Source: a bacterium
GTDB lineage: Bacteria > Vulcanimicrobiota > JABDET01
Direction of reading: 5' to 3'
Assembly (NCBI GenBank): GCA_021817145.1
Contig: JAKAVV010000001.1
Span: 152,360 to 216,359 of the forward strand
Length of the DNA stretch: 64,000 bases
Positions 19,835 through 28,896 of this stretch are shown here, in pieces; the stretch's first letter is position 1; each line of letters opens with the position of its first letter. Under the pieces are notes generated by a model that was not told where the DNA came from, searched no databases, and saw only the letters and a program-made list of their open reading frames with translations. The position numbers were made by a program, and so were the translations under genes.

Positions 19835-21000
19835 GATTCTTTGTTTTGCATCATTTTCGCGCTTTGTGAATATTCTACGGCTTTTTTAGAATTCCCTGAT
19901 TTTTGATAAAATATGGAAAGGGTATTGTATAAAGCAAAAGAGTGGGGTGAGTTTCCTTCTAGTTCCAGCAGGACAGGTTTTGCTTCATCCAGATAACCAA
20001 GATCCACAGCCAAAATTCCAAATTGAAGCTTGATATCTGCGTTGTTTGGAAAAGCGGAGACCCCCTTTTTTAAAAGATTGTAAGCTATCTTTTTTTTACC
20101 GCTTATAATGAGAGCGTCTGAAAGCAGGAGGTAGCTTTCCTGATCATAAGGATCTAAATCCAGCGCCTCATAAAAATACTGAACAGCGTCATCGTACTTT
20201 GACAGGTGGAGAGCAACTTTTCCAGCCAGGCTGTAAAGAGGAGAGGAGTCAGGGAATAGATTGATGGCTCCTTGAAACATTTCGAGGGCTTCTGCTGTTT
20301 TGAGCTCATTGAGATAAAGGTATCCTGCAACAAGATAATCTCCAACTGTTCTAAGGGTTAAATTCTCTTCATTCAGGAGTTTTATTAAGTGATTCTGGGT
20401 GTTTTTTATGTGCTGCGCGTATTTTTCTCTTGATAGGGGAAATGGAGCGGCATGATGAGATGTTTCGTATTCCTCAGTATATTTTTTGTGAGCATTCCAA
20501 ACTTCTGACAATTTGCCTGGCTCCCAATGAATTTTGCTGTCCCCTGGGAAAAAATGGATGGAACTTTCTCTTTCGCCAAAAGCTGTTATGACCGCGCCTT
20601 TTTCAAAAAGAGTGAAGAAGAGAATTAAAATGTTTCTGGTTGGGAAGATGGTCAGATCAGCGAAACAGGGGGATTTTTCGTGAGTGAAATTCCAGCAGGG
20701 AGAGGGCCACAGCTTGAATTGTTCTCTGCTGAGTTTCTGTTTTAAAGAAAAACCTAACTGTTCCAGTTCCTTTGAAAAATAATTTAATTTTTCTTCAGAA
20801 ATGGTTGGAACAGGCAGCGGAAATTGAATGGTTCCAAGTTTGCTTCGTCGAGCTTTTTTTTGCAGGTAGATGACAGTAAAATAGAAAATTATCCATAAAA
20901 TAAAAAAACCTCCTGCTGCAGTGAATATTTTAAGAACCACGACAAGATTTTTGGCAGAGCTTTTCTTTAATCCTGCTCTTGGAAGTGATCCTGCCCCCAT
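19831..21000 (-). CDS. Membrane-anchored TPR protein
   Basis: N-terminal TM segment (IFTAAGGFFILWIIFYFTVIYLQKK); C-terminal TPR-like repeats (AEALEMFQGAINLFPDSSPLYSLAGKVALHLSKYDDAVQYFYEALDLDPYDQES). Confidence 0.75.
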   Translation of the reverse strand: MGAGSLPRAGLKKSSAKNLVVVLKIFTAAGGFFILWIIFYFTVIYLQKKARRSKLGTIQFPLPVPTISEEKLNYFSKELEQLGFSLKQKLSREQFKLWPSPCWNFTHEKSPCFADLTIFPTRNILILFFTLFEKGAVITAFGERESSIHFFPGDSKIHWEPGKLSEVWNAHKKYTEEYETSHHAAPFPLSREKYAQHIKNTQNHLIKLLNEENLTLRTVGDYLVAGYLYLNELKTAEALEMFQGAINLFPDSSPLYSLAGKVALHLSKYDDAVQYFYEALDLDPYDQESYLLLSDALIISGKKKIAYNLLKKGVSAFPNNADIKLQFGILAVDLGYLDEAKPVLLELEGNSPHSFALYNTLSIFYQKSGNSKKAVEYSQSAKMMQNKES

Positions 21001-21038
21001 CTCGAAAGAAAAACTGGCAGGGATGTCATGTTTTTATT
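20998..21038. repeat. 41-bp direct repeat, copy 1
   Basis: CATCTCGAAAGAAAAACTGGCAGGGATGTCATGTTTTTATT; identical copy 75 bp downstream. Confidence 0.95.
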
Positions 21039-21072
21039 TCGGTTTAAATCGGCAGACAGGGATGGCTGCCAA

Positions 21073-21113
21073 CATCTCGAAAGAAAAACTGGCAGGGATG
21101 TCATGTTTTTATT
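21073..21113. repeat. 41-bp direct repeat, copy 2
   Basis: Identical to 20998..21038; ends 15 bp before the plsX ATG. Confidence 0.95.
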
Positions 21114-21128
21114 CGAAAAAGATAACCC

Positions 21129-22124
21129 ATGGTTACGATTGCTCTCGATGCAATGGGGGGGGATTATGCCCCTTCTGAAATAGTTAGAGGCGCTTTAGAG
21201 GCATGTCATCAGGATCGATCACTTGAAGTTATTCTCGTGGGAGATGAAAAGCGAATCAAGAGAGATATAAGAAAGCCGCTCCCCAATCTTTCTATTCTTC
21301 ATACGGATGAAGTGGTTGAAATGCATGAGTCCCCTTCTCAGGCGCTAAAAAAGAAGAAAAAAGCTTCCATTATTTTAGCTGCTAATTTAGTGAAAAATGG
21401 GGAAGCCCAGGCTGTTCTATCAGCAGGAAATACAGGGGCTATTTTAGAGACTTCAGTCTTAACTCTTGGGAGATTAAAAGGAATCCGAAGACCTGCGATT
21501 GCCACTTCCTGGCCCACTCACAAAGGAGTGGCTCTTCTTTTAGATTCTGGGGCGAATGCGAACAATAAACCTGAGCATCTGGTTCAGTTTGCTTTAATGG
21601 GATCGGTTTTTGTGGAGAAGATCCGTGGAATTACTTCTCCTGCGATTGGACTGCTTAATATTGGTGAAGAACCTAATAAGGGACCCTCAGAGATTCAAGA
21701 GGCATTTCAGATGCTGCAAAAGTCTAAATTAAATTTTATCGGAAATGTGGAAACAACAGGATTTTTAGCAGGTGAAGTAGATGTGGCGGTTTGCGATGGA
21801 TTTGTTGGGAATATGGTGTTAAAAACCGCGGAAGCTGTTTCAGAGTTCCTCTTTGATGTGATTAAAAAAGAGTTAAGGAGAAGATTCCACACAAAAGTGC
21901 TGTCTGGTTTTTTAAAACCAACATTTCGTTCTATTGGAAAAAGGATTGATTATATTGAATATGGAGCAGCACCTTTTTTAGGAGTGAATGGGATCTGCTT
22001 AAAAAGTCATGGCAAATCAAAAGCAAAAGCGATCAAAAATGCGATTTTTACTGCTGATCAAATGGTCAAAATTAAAATTTTAGAAGAAATGAGCACCCTT
22101 GTTGAAGAAGTCAAGGTTGAATGA
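21129..22124 (+). CDS. plsX: Phosphate acyltransferase PlsX
   Basis: MVTIALDAMGGDYAPSEIVRGALEA, GNTGA, GFVGNMVLKTAE, YGAAPFLGVNGI. Confidence 0.96.
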   Translation: MVTIALDAMGGDYAPSEIVRGALEACHQDRSLEVILVGDEKRIKRDIRKPLPNLSILHTDEVVEMHESPSQALKKKKKASIILAANLVKNGEAQAVLSAGNTGAILETSVLTLGRLKGIRRPAIATSWPTHKGVALLLDSGANANNKPEHLVQFALMGSVFVEKIRGITSPAIGLLNIGEEPNKGPSEIQEAFQMLQKSKLNFIGNVETTGFLAGEVDVAVCDGFVGNMVLKTAEAVSEFLFDVIKKELRRRFHTKVLSGFLKPTFRSIGKRIDYIEYGAAPFLGVNGICLKSHGKSKAKAIKNAIFTADQMVKIKILEEMSTLVEEVKVE

Positions 22125-24466
22125 CTTTAGAAGATCTGCTGCCCCCTCTTGACAAAGAAATAAAAACAGGGTGTCTTAATTCAAGCGCTTTTGGTGGGTT
22201 CCACCGCTATTTTTTGACCTCTCTTGAAGAGTGTCATGCTCCATCGGATCGATCAGAACAGAATATTGAGAAAAGTTTATTGGCAGAGTTAAAAAGATTA
22301 TTCCAGGACTACGAGGATCGCCCAAGACAGGTCAGGAAAGAGCGCATTGAACAGGCTAAACAATTAATTCAAAGCGCTGGGAAAAAGGAGAACTCTTTAA
22401 AAAAGCTTGATCCTCTTGGATTTTCTGTTCAATATGTAAAAGGGGTTGGCCCTCAGTTAGCTCAGAAATTTCAGAAACTCGGAATCAGCACAGTTCGAGA
22501 TCTATTGACCCATTTTCCTAAACGGCATGAAGATCGAAGACAATTGATGACTCTTCGAGATTCTCCCTGGGGAACTATGCAGACAATTCGCGGGAAAATA
22601 GGGAAATCCAGTGAATTTAAACCGAGAAGAGGGCTTTCTATTACAAAGATTTCGATCAGTGATGGAACTGCGGTCGCTTATTTAATTTGGTACAACCAGC
22701 CTTATATGAAGATCTCTTTGAAACCTGGGTTAGAAGTGATTGCTTATGGGAAATTGGAAAGAAAATTTGGGGAACTTCAAATGACAAATCCTGAGGTTGA
22801 AGTTCTTATTCCGGATCAGGAAATAACTCTGCATACGAATCGGATTACTCCTATTTACGCTGCTGCTGAATCACTTTCTCAGGTCCTTTTAAGAAAAATT
22901 ATCTATTCTGCCCTTGAAAAACATGAAAAGGATTGGCAGGAAATCTTTTCCGAAGGCATTCGGGAGAGATATGGGTTAATGGGAATAAGGGAAAGTTTGA
23001 GGGGAATTCATTTTCCAGAAGAGTGGGGAGAGTTTAAAAAAGCTCGCAGCAGACTGGTTTTTGAGGAGTTTTTTATTTTTCAACTGTATCTTGCTTTGAA
23101 GAAAAGGGGGGATGAAGCTCAAAAAGGGATCTCTTTTCCAGTAAATGATGAGATTTTAAATGAGTTCCAGACTCAACTTCCTTTTCCTCTGACCAGCGCG
23201 CAGAAAAGAGTTGGTTTAGAGATTGTTAGAAATATGCGGGATATGAAATCTATGCATCGCTTGATTCAAGGGGATGTGGGATCAGGGAAAACGGTTCTCG
23301 CCGCTTTTGCCGCTCTGTGCGCTGTTCGTTCAGGGTACCAAGCTGCCTATATGGCGCCAACCGAGATTTTGGCTGAGCAGCATGCAAACAGTTTGAACAA
23401 GATTTTATCCCCTTTTAAGATTCCTGTTTTTAAACTGCTAGGGGACCAGACGAAATCAGAGAAAGAGTATGTTCTGCGATCCCTGCAGATTGGAACAGCT
23501 CAGTGTGTTGTAGGAACTCATGCTCTTGTTCAAGAGGACGTTTTTTTTCAAAAATTAGGGATTTGCATTATTGATGAACAGCATAAATTCGGCGTTCTGC
23601 AGAGAACAGTTTTAAAGAAAAAAGGGGATAATCCTGATATTCTGGTGATGACAGCCACTCCTATTCCAAGAACTCTTGCCATGACTTTGTATGGAGATTT
23701 GGATGTTTCTGTTCTGGATGAAATGCCTCCTGGGAGGAAACCGGTTAAAACCGCCTGGATTCCTTTGGATCAGGAGCAAAAAGTTTGGAATTTTGCTTGC
23801 AAGGAGATAGGGAAAGGGAATCAAGTGTTTATTGTTTGCCCTTTAATTGAAGAATCAGAAAAATTATCGCTGTCTTCAGCTGTAAAAGAATCAGAACGTT
23901 TAAAAAATGAAGTTTTTCGCGATATTCCAGTTGGTCTTCTGCATGGCAGACTGAATTCTGAAGAAAAAGAACAGATGATGGAAAAATTCAGAGAGAAAAA
24001 ATTAGCGGCTTTAATCGCGACAACAGTGATTGAAGTTGGGGTTGATATTCCGGATGCTACCCTTATTATTATTGAAAATGCGGAACGATTTGGGTTAAGC
24101 CAACTCCATCAGTTAAGAGGTCGAGTTGGGAGAAGCCATCATCAATCGTACTGTATCCTTCTGGCTGATGCTAAAACTGAAGATATTCGGGAGAGACTTG
24201 AAATCTTCTGCCAATCCCAGGATGGTTTTGCTATCGCGGAAGCGGATTTAAGACTTCGAGGACCAGGAGAATTTTTTGGGACAAGACAGCATGGAGTTCC
24301 TGACTTCAAAATCGCTGATTTAATTCGAGATCTTCCAATTTTAGAGGAGACGAGAAAATTGGCTTTTGAAACGGTTCAGGAAGATCCCAATTTGACTCGT
24401 CCAGAACATCGCCTTTTGCGTGAGAAGATAGAGGAGAAGTTTGGCGGAAAAATTGAACTGATATGA
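22121..24466 (+). CDS. recG: ATP-dependent DNA helicase RecG
   Basis: PLGFSVQYVKGVGPQLAQKFQKLGI wedge domain; QGDVGSGKTVLA, DEQHKFGVLQR, TATPIPRTLAMTLYGDLDVS, GRVGRSHHQSYC. Confidence 0.97.
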   Translation: MTLEDLLPPLDKEIKTGCLNSSAFGGFHRYFLTSLEECHAPSDRSEQNIEKSLLAELKRLFQDYEDRPRQVRKERIEQAKQLIQSAGKKENSLKKLDPLGFSVQYVKGVGPQLAQKFQKLGISTVRDLLTHFPKRHEDRRQLMTLRDSPWGTMQTIRGKIGKSSEFKPRRGLSITKISISDGTAVAYLIWYNQPYMKISLKPGLEVIAYGKLERKFGELQMTNPEVEVLIPDQEITLHTNRITPIYAAAESLSQVLLRKIIYSALEKHEKDWQEIFSEGIRERYGLMGIRESLRGIHFPEEWGEFKKARSRLVFEEFFIFQLYLALKKRGDEAQKGISFPVNDEILNEFQTQLPFPLTSAQKRVGLEIVRNMRDMKSMHRLIQGDVGSGKTVLAAFAALCAVRSGYQAAYMAPTEILAEQHANSLNKILSPFKIPVFKLLGDQTKSEKEYVLRSLQIGTAQCVVGTHALVQEDVFFQKLGICIIDEQHKFGVLQRTVLKKKGDNPDILVMTATPIPRTLAMTLYGDLDVSVLDEMPPGRKPVKTAWIPLDQEQKVWNFACKEIGKGNQVFIVCPLIEESEKLSLSSAVKESERLKNEVFRDIPVGLLHGRLNSEEKEQMMEKFREKKLAALIATTVIEVGVDIPDATLIIIENAERFGLSQLHQLRGRVGRSHHQSYCILLADAKTEDIRERLEIFCQSQDGFAIAEADLRLRGPGEFFGTRQHGVPDFKIADLIRDLPILEETRKLAFETVQEDPNLTRPEHRLLREKIEEKFGGKIELI

Positions 24467-25008
24467 TTCGAATTACAGGAGGGGAGTTTCGCGGCAGAAA
24501 AATTAAAAGCCCTCCTGGCAGTTTTTCTCGTCCCACCATTGATAGGGTAAGGAAAGCGCTGTTTGACATTTTGCAAGATTCTATTTTGGGGTCTGTTTTT
24601 TTAGACCTCTATTCAGGGGTTGGTCTGGTTGGCATTGAAGCTTTGAGCAGAGGAGCAGATAAAGTTATTTTTGTGGAAAAAGATCAAAACCTTGTTCGAG
24701 TTTTAAAAGAGAATCTGAGACTGCTGAATATCCATGATAAAGGGGTTGTTTTTAATGCTGATGCAGCAGCAGCCCTTCCCCAAGCGATCCGCTTCAAGCC
24801 TGATATTATTTTTTTAGACCCTCCATACTCAGAAGGGGATATTCCTAAAATTTTAGGACGATTAAGCCTTGTTGATTTAAAAGAAAACTGCCTTGCTGCA
24901 GCTCAACATTCTGTTAAAGAAAAAGTTTTAGATCATTACGGAATATTGAAATTAAAGAGACAAGAGCGGTACGGAGAAACCATGCTTTCATTTTTTAGAA
25001 TCAGGTGA
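24463..25008 (+). CDS. rsmD: 16S rRNA (guanine966-N2)-methyltransferase RsmD
   Basis: MIRITGGEFRGRKIKSPPG, RPTIDRVRKALFDIL, FLDLYSGVGLVGIEALSRGA, FLDPPY. Confidence 0.95.
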   Translation: MIRITGGEFRGRKIKSPPGSFSRPTIDRVRKALFDILQDSILGSVFLDLYSGVGLVGIEALSRGADKVIFVEKDQNLVRVLKENLRLLNIHDKGVVFNADAAAALPQAIRFKPDIIFLDPPYSEGDIPKILGRLSLVDLKENCLAAAQHSVKEKVLDHYGILKLKRQERYGETMLSFFRIR

Positions 25009-25012
25009 ATTT

Positions 25013-25123
25013 TTTATCACCAGCGATTATGTTCTTGATGAAAGTTATACGATCATACGATTTCGCGCCAGTCATTCAATAGCTGTTCAGTTCGGCGAAG
25101 ATGTGCAAATACGGAAAGTTTGA
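25013..25123 (+). pseudogene. Remnant of a PIN-domain (VapC-like) toxin gene
   Basis: Start-less frame FITSDYVLDESYTIIRFRASHSIAVQFGEDVQIRKV* resembles the TTDYVLDETxTLLR…AVRFGE core of PIN proteins; N-terminal portion absent. Confidence 0.55.
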
Positions 25124-25125
25124 AG

Positions 25126-25884
25126 TCATGCCTCAATGAGCAGTCTCAGTCCATCCAGTAAGAGATTAGGATCGACTTTTTGAATTTTATGGGTCCCGCT
25201 TGAAATTAAGTGAGATAGTCCGCCTGTTGCAATGACTTTTGTTTTTGCTCCTAATTCTTCTTTGATTAACTGGATGATTTTTTCCGCTTGTCCGATGAAA
25301 CCATAAAACAGCCCTGACTGCATGCAGTGAATCGTATTTTTTCCAATAGGTGAGGGGGGTTTTTCAATTTGAATTCGAGGGAGTCGAGCAGCTTTTGAAA
25401 AAAGAGCTTCTGCCGAAATTCCGATTCCAGGAGCGATAGAGGTTCCTAAAAATTCTCCGCTTTTTGAGACTGCGCTGAAAGTTGTGGCTGTTCCAAAATC
25501 CACAATAATCACAGGGCCTCCATATTGTTTAAAAGCGCTGTAAGCCCCTACCAGAAGATCGGCGCCGACCTCTTCAGGATGGTCAGTTGAAACTTTCAAT
25601 GGGATTTTTAAGGATTCACCGGCAAAAAGGGGAGGGGAGTGAAAGTAAGTTTTTCCCATTTCTTTAAAAGGGAAATTTAAAGGAGGAACAACACTTGAAA
25701 TGGCGAGACGATTAATTTTTTTTTCGTTAATCCCAAACTCTCGGAGGAAAAGGATGGCTTCAAGCCCCCATTCATCCCCTGTTTTATCTCGAACAGTGGC
25801 TGTTCTCCAGGAAGCTGTCAGTTTTTCTCCTTCAAACACCCCCCATCCAATATTTGTGTTCCCTATATCAATGCAGAATAACAT
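25126..25884 (-). CDS. coaX: Type III pantothenate kinase
   Basis: MLFCIDIGNTNIGWGVFEG, GADLLVGAYSAF, IVDFGTATTF, ATGGLSHLI. Confidence 0.95.
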   Translation of the reverse strand: MLFCIDIGNTNIGWGVFEGEKLTASWRTATVRDKTGDEWGLEAILFLREFGINEKKINRLAISSVVPPLNFPFKEMGKTYFHSPPLFAGESLKIPLKVSTDHPEEVGADLLVGAYSAFKQYGGPVIIVDFGTATTFSAVSKSGEFLGTSIAPGIGISAEALFSKAARLPRIQIEKPPSPIGKNTIHCMQSGLFYGFIGQAEKIIQLIKEELGAKTKVIATGGLSHLISSGTHKIQKVDPNLLLDGLRLLIEA

Positions 25885-25921
25885 AAAGTTCAGCTCTCAC
25901 TTTTTTAAACTCTTTTTCAGC

Positions 25922-26845
25922 TTAAAGTTCATATTCATAATGGAGTAAATTAGCGTTATTCTGCAGCAAACCCTGTCGAGCTTTATCTTTCTGTTTTAAG
26001 AAAGTGTCAAAGAACAAAAGAGAATAGCCTAAAATAGTTTGCGCTTTCGGATTCTTCATCTGGCATGTTGAAAGGTTCCTATAAAAAAGGCAGGTCCAGT
26101 CTGTAAAAGTAAAGTGGTTCCCATTCTTAATCATTAAAAAGAATTTCGGCGGGTTGGTTTGATCATAAGCTGTTTTTCTGGGAAGTTTTTTTTCTCTTAG
26201 AATAAATCTCAAGAATGACTTTAGGTTGTCCTGATCCATTTCCCCTACCATGTGCATTTGTGGAATATGGATTCTTTTAAAGTCATTTGGTGTATAATCT
26301 TTGATAAAAGGGGCTAAAAAAAGTCCTGCTTTGATTCGATGGTCTGAATAATTTTGGCTGCCTCCGCTTATTCCAACAGCGGTCCATCCTCCTAAAGAAT
26401 GACCTGCAGTCCCAATCGCATTTTCAGAGATTAAGCCGAACAGTTCGGAGCGTGGATTTTGATTTAGTTCCAGCAGTTCATCTAAAGCTGCTTTCATATC
26501 TTTTAATCTTTCTTCAGCAAATGCGGAGATTGGTTTTTTGACATTAAAAAATTTGATCGGTTGATAAGGGTTGTAAAATAATCCATCGGTATGTTCAGGG
26601 GCTGCCACAATGTACCCATTTTTTGTTAGAAAATGGGTTAAAAATAAAGATTGGGAAGCTGCCCCTAAATATCCATGTGAAAAAAGGATCAAAGGATAGG
26701 AGTGCAGCAGCTTAATTTGAGAGCTGACAGAGTTTTCTTTTTTTAAAGGAATCCATAGTTTAAGGGTTAAGAATTTCGCTTCATTAGGATTAAGCTGGTA
26801 TTGAAAAGTATGAGTGATTTCTTTAAGGGAATAAGGGAACTCCAT
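25922..26845 (-). CDS. Alpha/beta hydrolase (PAF-acetylhydrolase/dienelactone hydrolase-like)
   Basis: ILFSHGYLGAASQS, GTAGHSLGGWTAVGISGG nucleophile elbow. Confidence 0.8.
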   Translation of the reverse strand: MEFPYSLKEITHTFQYQLNPNEAKFLTLKLWIPLKKENSVSSQIKLLHSYPLILFSHGYLGAASQSLFLTHFLTKNGYIVAAPEHTDGLFYNPYQPIKFFNVKKPISAFAEERLKDMKAALDELLELNQNPRSELFGLISENAIGTAGHSLGGWTAVGISGGSQNYSDHRIKAGLFLAPFIKDYTPNDFKRIHIPQMHMVGEMDQDNLKSFLRFILREKKLPRKTAYDQTNPPKFFLMIKNGNHFTFTDWTCLFYRNLSTCQMKNPKAQTILGYSLLFFDTFLKQKDKARQGLLQNNANLLHYEYEL

Positions 26846-26855
26846 GGTTCAGTTT

Positions 26856-28061
26856 TTAGAAATTTGAAATGTTTTTCAAACTATTTTCCACTTCTTTTAG
26901 AATAAGGTGAGCCAGATTCAATTTGCTCGTTTTCTGAAAGGGTTTTATCTCTCCATTTTTAGAAAGAAGGGCTGCTTCATTCTCATCAGACCCCAAAGGG
27001 TTTTCCCCATTCGTATGGATTTGATTGGCTATAATGAAATCCAAGTTTTTTTCTTTTAATTTTTTTTTGGCGTTTTCTTCTAAATTTTCAGTTTCTAAAG
27101 CAAATCCTATCACGATTTGTTCTTTTTTCACTTTTGAAATAGAAGATAAAATATCAGGAGTTGGGATAAGTTCGATTATTTTGTTCTCTCCTGATTTCTT
27201 TTCTTTTGCAGGGTGATACTTTTTAGGTTTCCAGTCACTCACTGCTGCAGCGGAAATAAAGAGATCGCATTCAGGGAAATGAGTTTTGACTGCTTCCAGC
27301 ATTTCATCCGCTGTTTTGACTTTGATGAAATTTGCTCCATAAGGAGGGATCAACTCAACAGGTCCGCTGATAAGGGTGACTTCTGCTCCAAATTTGGCGG
27401 CTGCTTTTGCTAGAGCATACCCCATTTTCCCGCTGGAGGGATTGCTTAAAAACCGGACAGGATCAAAATGCTCTTGAGTCGGTCCTGCTGTGATTAAGAT
27501 TTTTTTTCCCGTATAGATCTGCTCAGTATCCATAAGGATTTGAATTTCAACTAAAATTCTTTCGGGTTCTTCCATTCTTCCTATTCCTTCATATCCACAG
27601 GCTAACCCCCCTGATGATGGTCCGATGATTTCAATTCCTCGATTTTTTAAAATTTTGATATTTTCTTGTGTGGCTTGGTTTTCCCACATAAAAAGATTCA
27701 TGGCAGGGCAAACACAAATCTGTTTTTGGGAGGCAAGAACAAGAGTGGTTAACAGATCATCTCCTATTCCATGAGCGATCTTGGCGATGATGTTAGCGGT
27801 TGCAGGGGCGATCAAGATTATATCCGCGGTTTCAGCAAGAGCAATGTGCTGGATCTCCCCTGATTCAGAACCCTCGAAGTTTCCAGTTAATACTGGATTT
27901 CCTGAAAGAGTGGCAAAAGTCAAAGGAGTTATGAATTGTTTTGCATGATCTGTTAAAACACAGTGTACTTTATACCCTGCTTTTGTTAAAAGACGAGTCA
28001 GTTCTGCGGATTTGTAAGCTGCAATCCCTCCAGTCACTCCTAAAATGATCTTTTTATTCAT
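26856..28061 (-). CDS. coaBC: Bifunctional phosphopantothenoylcysteine decarboxylase / phosphopantothenate-cysteine ligase
   Basis: GVTGGIAAYKSAELTRLL, CPAMNLFMWENQAT, ITAGPTQEHFDPVRFLSNPSSGKMGYALA. Confidence 0.97.
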   Translation of the reverse strand: MNKKIILGVTGGIAAYKSAELTRLLTKAGYKVHCVLTDHAKQFITPLTFATLSGNPVLTGNFEGSESGEIQHIALAETADIILIAPATANIIAKIAHGIGDDLLTTLVLASQKQICVCPAMNLFMWENQATQENIKILKNRGIEIIGPSSGGLACGYEGIGRMEEPERILVEIQILMDTEQIYTGKKILITAGPTQEHFDPVRFLSNPSSGKMGYALAKAAAKFGAEVTLISGPVELIPPYGANFIKVKTADEMLEAVKTHFPECDLFISAAAVSDWKPKKYHPAKEKKSGENKIIELIPTPDILSSISKVKKEQIVIGFALETENLEENAKKKLKEKNLDFIIANQIHTNGENPLGSDENEAALLSKNGEIKPFQKTSKLNLAHLILKEVENSLKNISNF

Positions 28062-28070
28062 TTATTCCCT

Positions 28071-28883
28071 CTAGGATGTAAGTTTGGTTTCAACCTCAGA
28101 TAGATTGGCTTTTTGCGTAACCATTTTTACAATGTCTGGATCCAGGAGGATTTCGAGGTCTTTATTCCAGTCAGCTCCTGGATGGAAGTACAGCTCGTAA
28201 TTTCCGTTTAAGTTCATTGCCAGCAAACTTAAAACATACTCTTTTGACATGGAAAATGTCTCCAAAATTCCAAAAACTGAGTCAAAAAGGAAAAAGTTTT
28301 CTCGTTTTAATTTTTCAGCCATTCCTCTTGTCAGCCAGTAGTAAATTTTTCCATGGAGGTTTTTTAAAAATTGTTTTTGAGCTTGAGTTTTTTCCCAGAT
28401 CCTTAAATCTTCTTTTGGGACTCTTATCCACTGCGCCCCTTGTTTTTTCCCTTCTTGAACGGCTGTATTAAAAATTTTTGGATGAATATGCAGATGATGA
28501 TGGCCATCCACGTGGGAGAGTTTTAATCCTGTTTTCTGAAAGGCTTCAAATTGAGCAGTGATTTCTCTTTTCAGCTGGCGAGCGGCTTCAGGGTTGAACA
28601 GGTACTTTATCCAGGCGCTGGCAGGGTTTTTAGGAAAATTCCTCTGCTGATCTACGAGAAGTGGAATTTCAGAAAAAGGAAGAACAGATTTTCCATCTAC
28701 TGCAGTCAGATGAAGCCCTATTTTTAAGGATGGATTTTTTCTTGCTAGGTCAACTGCTTCTTGAGTAAAATCTTCCCCCACCATTAAACTGGCTGAATGA
28801 AGAGTTCCTGCTTGATGAGCTTTAACAACTGCCTGGTTGACAGCGGATGAAGCTCCAAAATCATCGGCATTGAATATGATCAT
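28071..28883 (-). CDS. ChbG/YdjC-family deacetylase, HpnK-like
   Basis: MIIFNADDFGASSAVNQAV, KIGLHLT, SHVDGHHHLHIHPKIF. Confidence 0.88.
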   Translation of the reverse strand: MIIFNADDFGASSAVNQAVVKAHQAGTLHSASLMVGEDFTQEAVDLARKNPSLKIGLHLTAVDGKSVLPFSEIPLLVDQQRNFPKNPASAWIKYLFNPEAARQLKREITAQFEAFQKTGLKLSHVDGHHHLHIHPKIFNTAVQEGKKQGAQWIRVPKEDLRIWEKTQAQKQFLKNLHGKIYYWLTRGMAEKLKRENFFLFDSVFGILETFSMSKEYVLSLLAMNLNGNYELYFHPGADWNKDLEILLDPDIVKMVTQKANLSEVETKLTS

Positions 28884-28896
28884 GGAGAGTTCCTTT

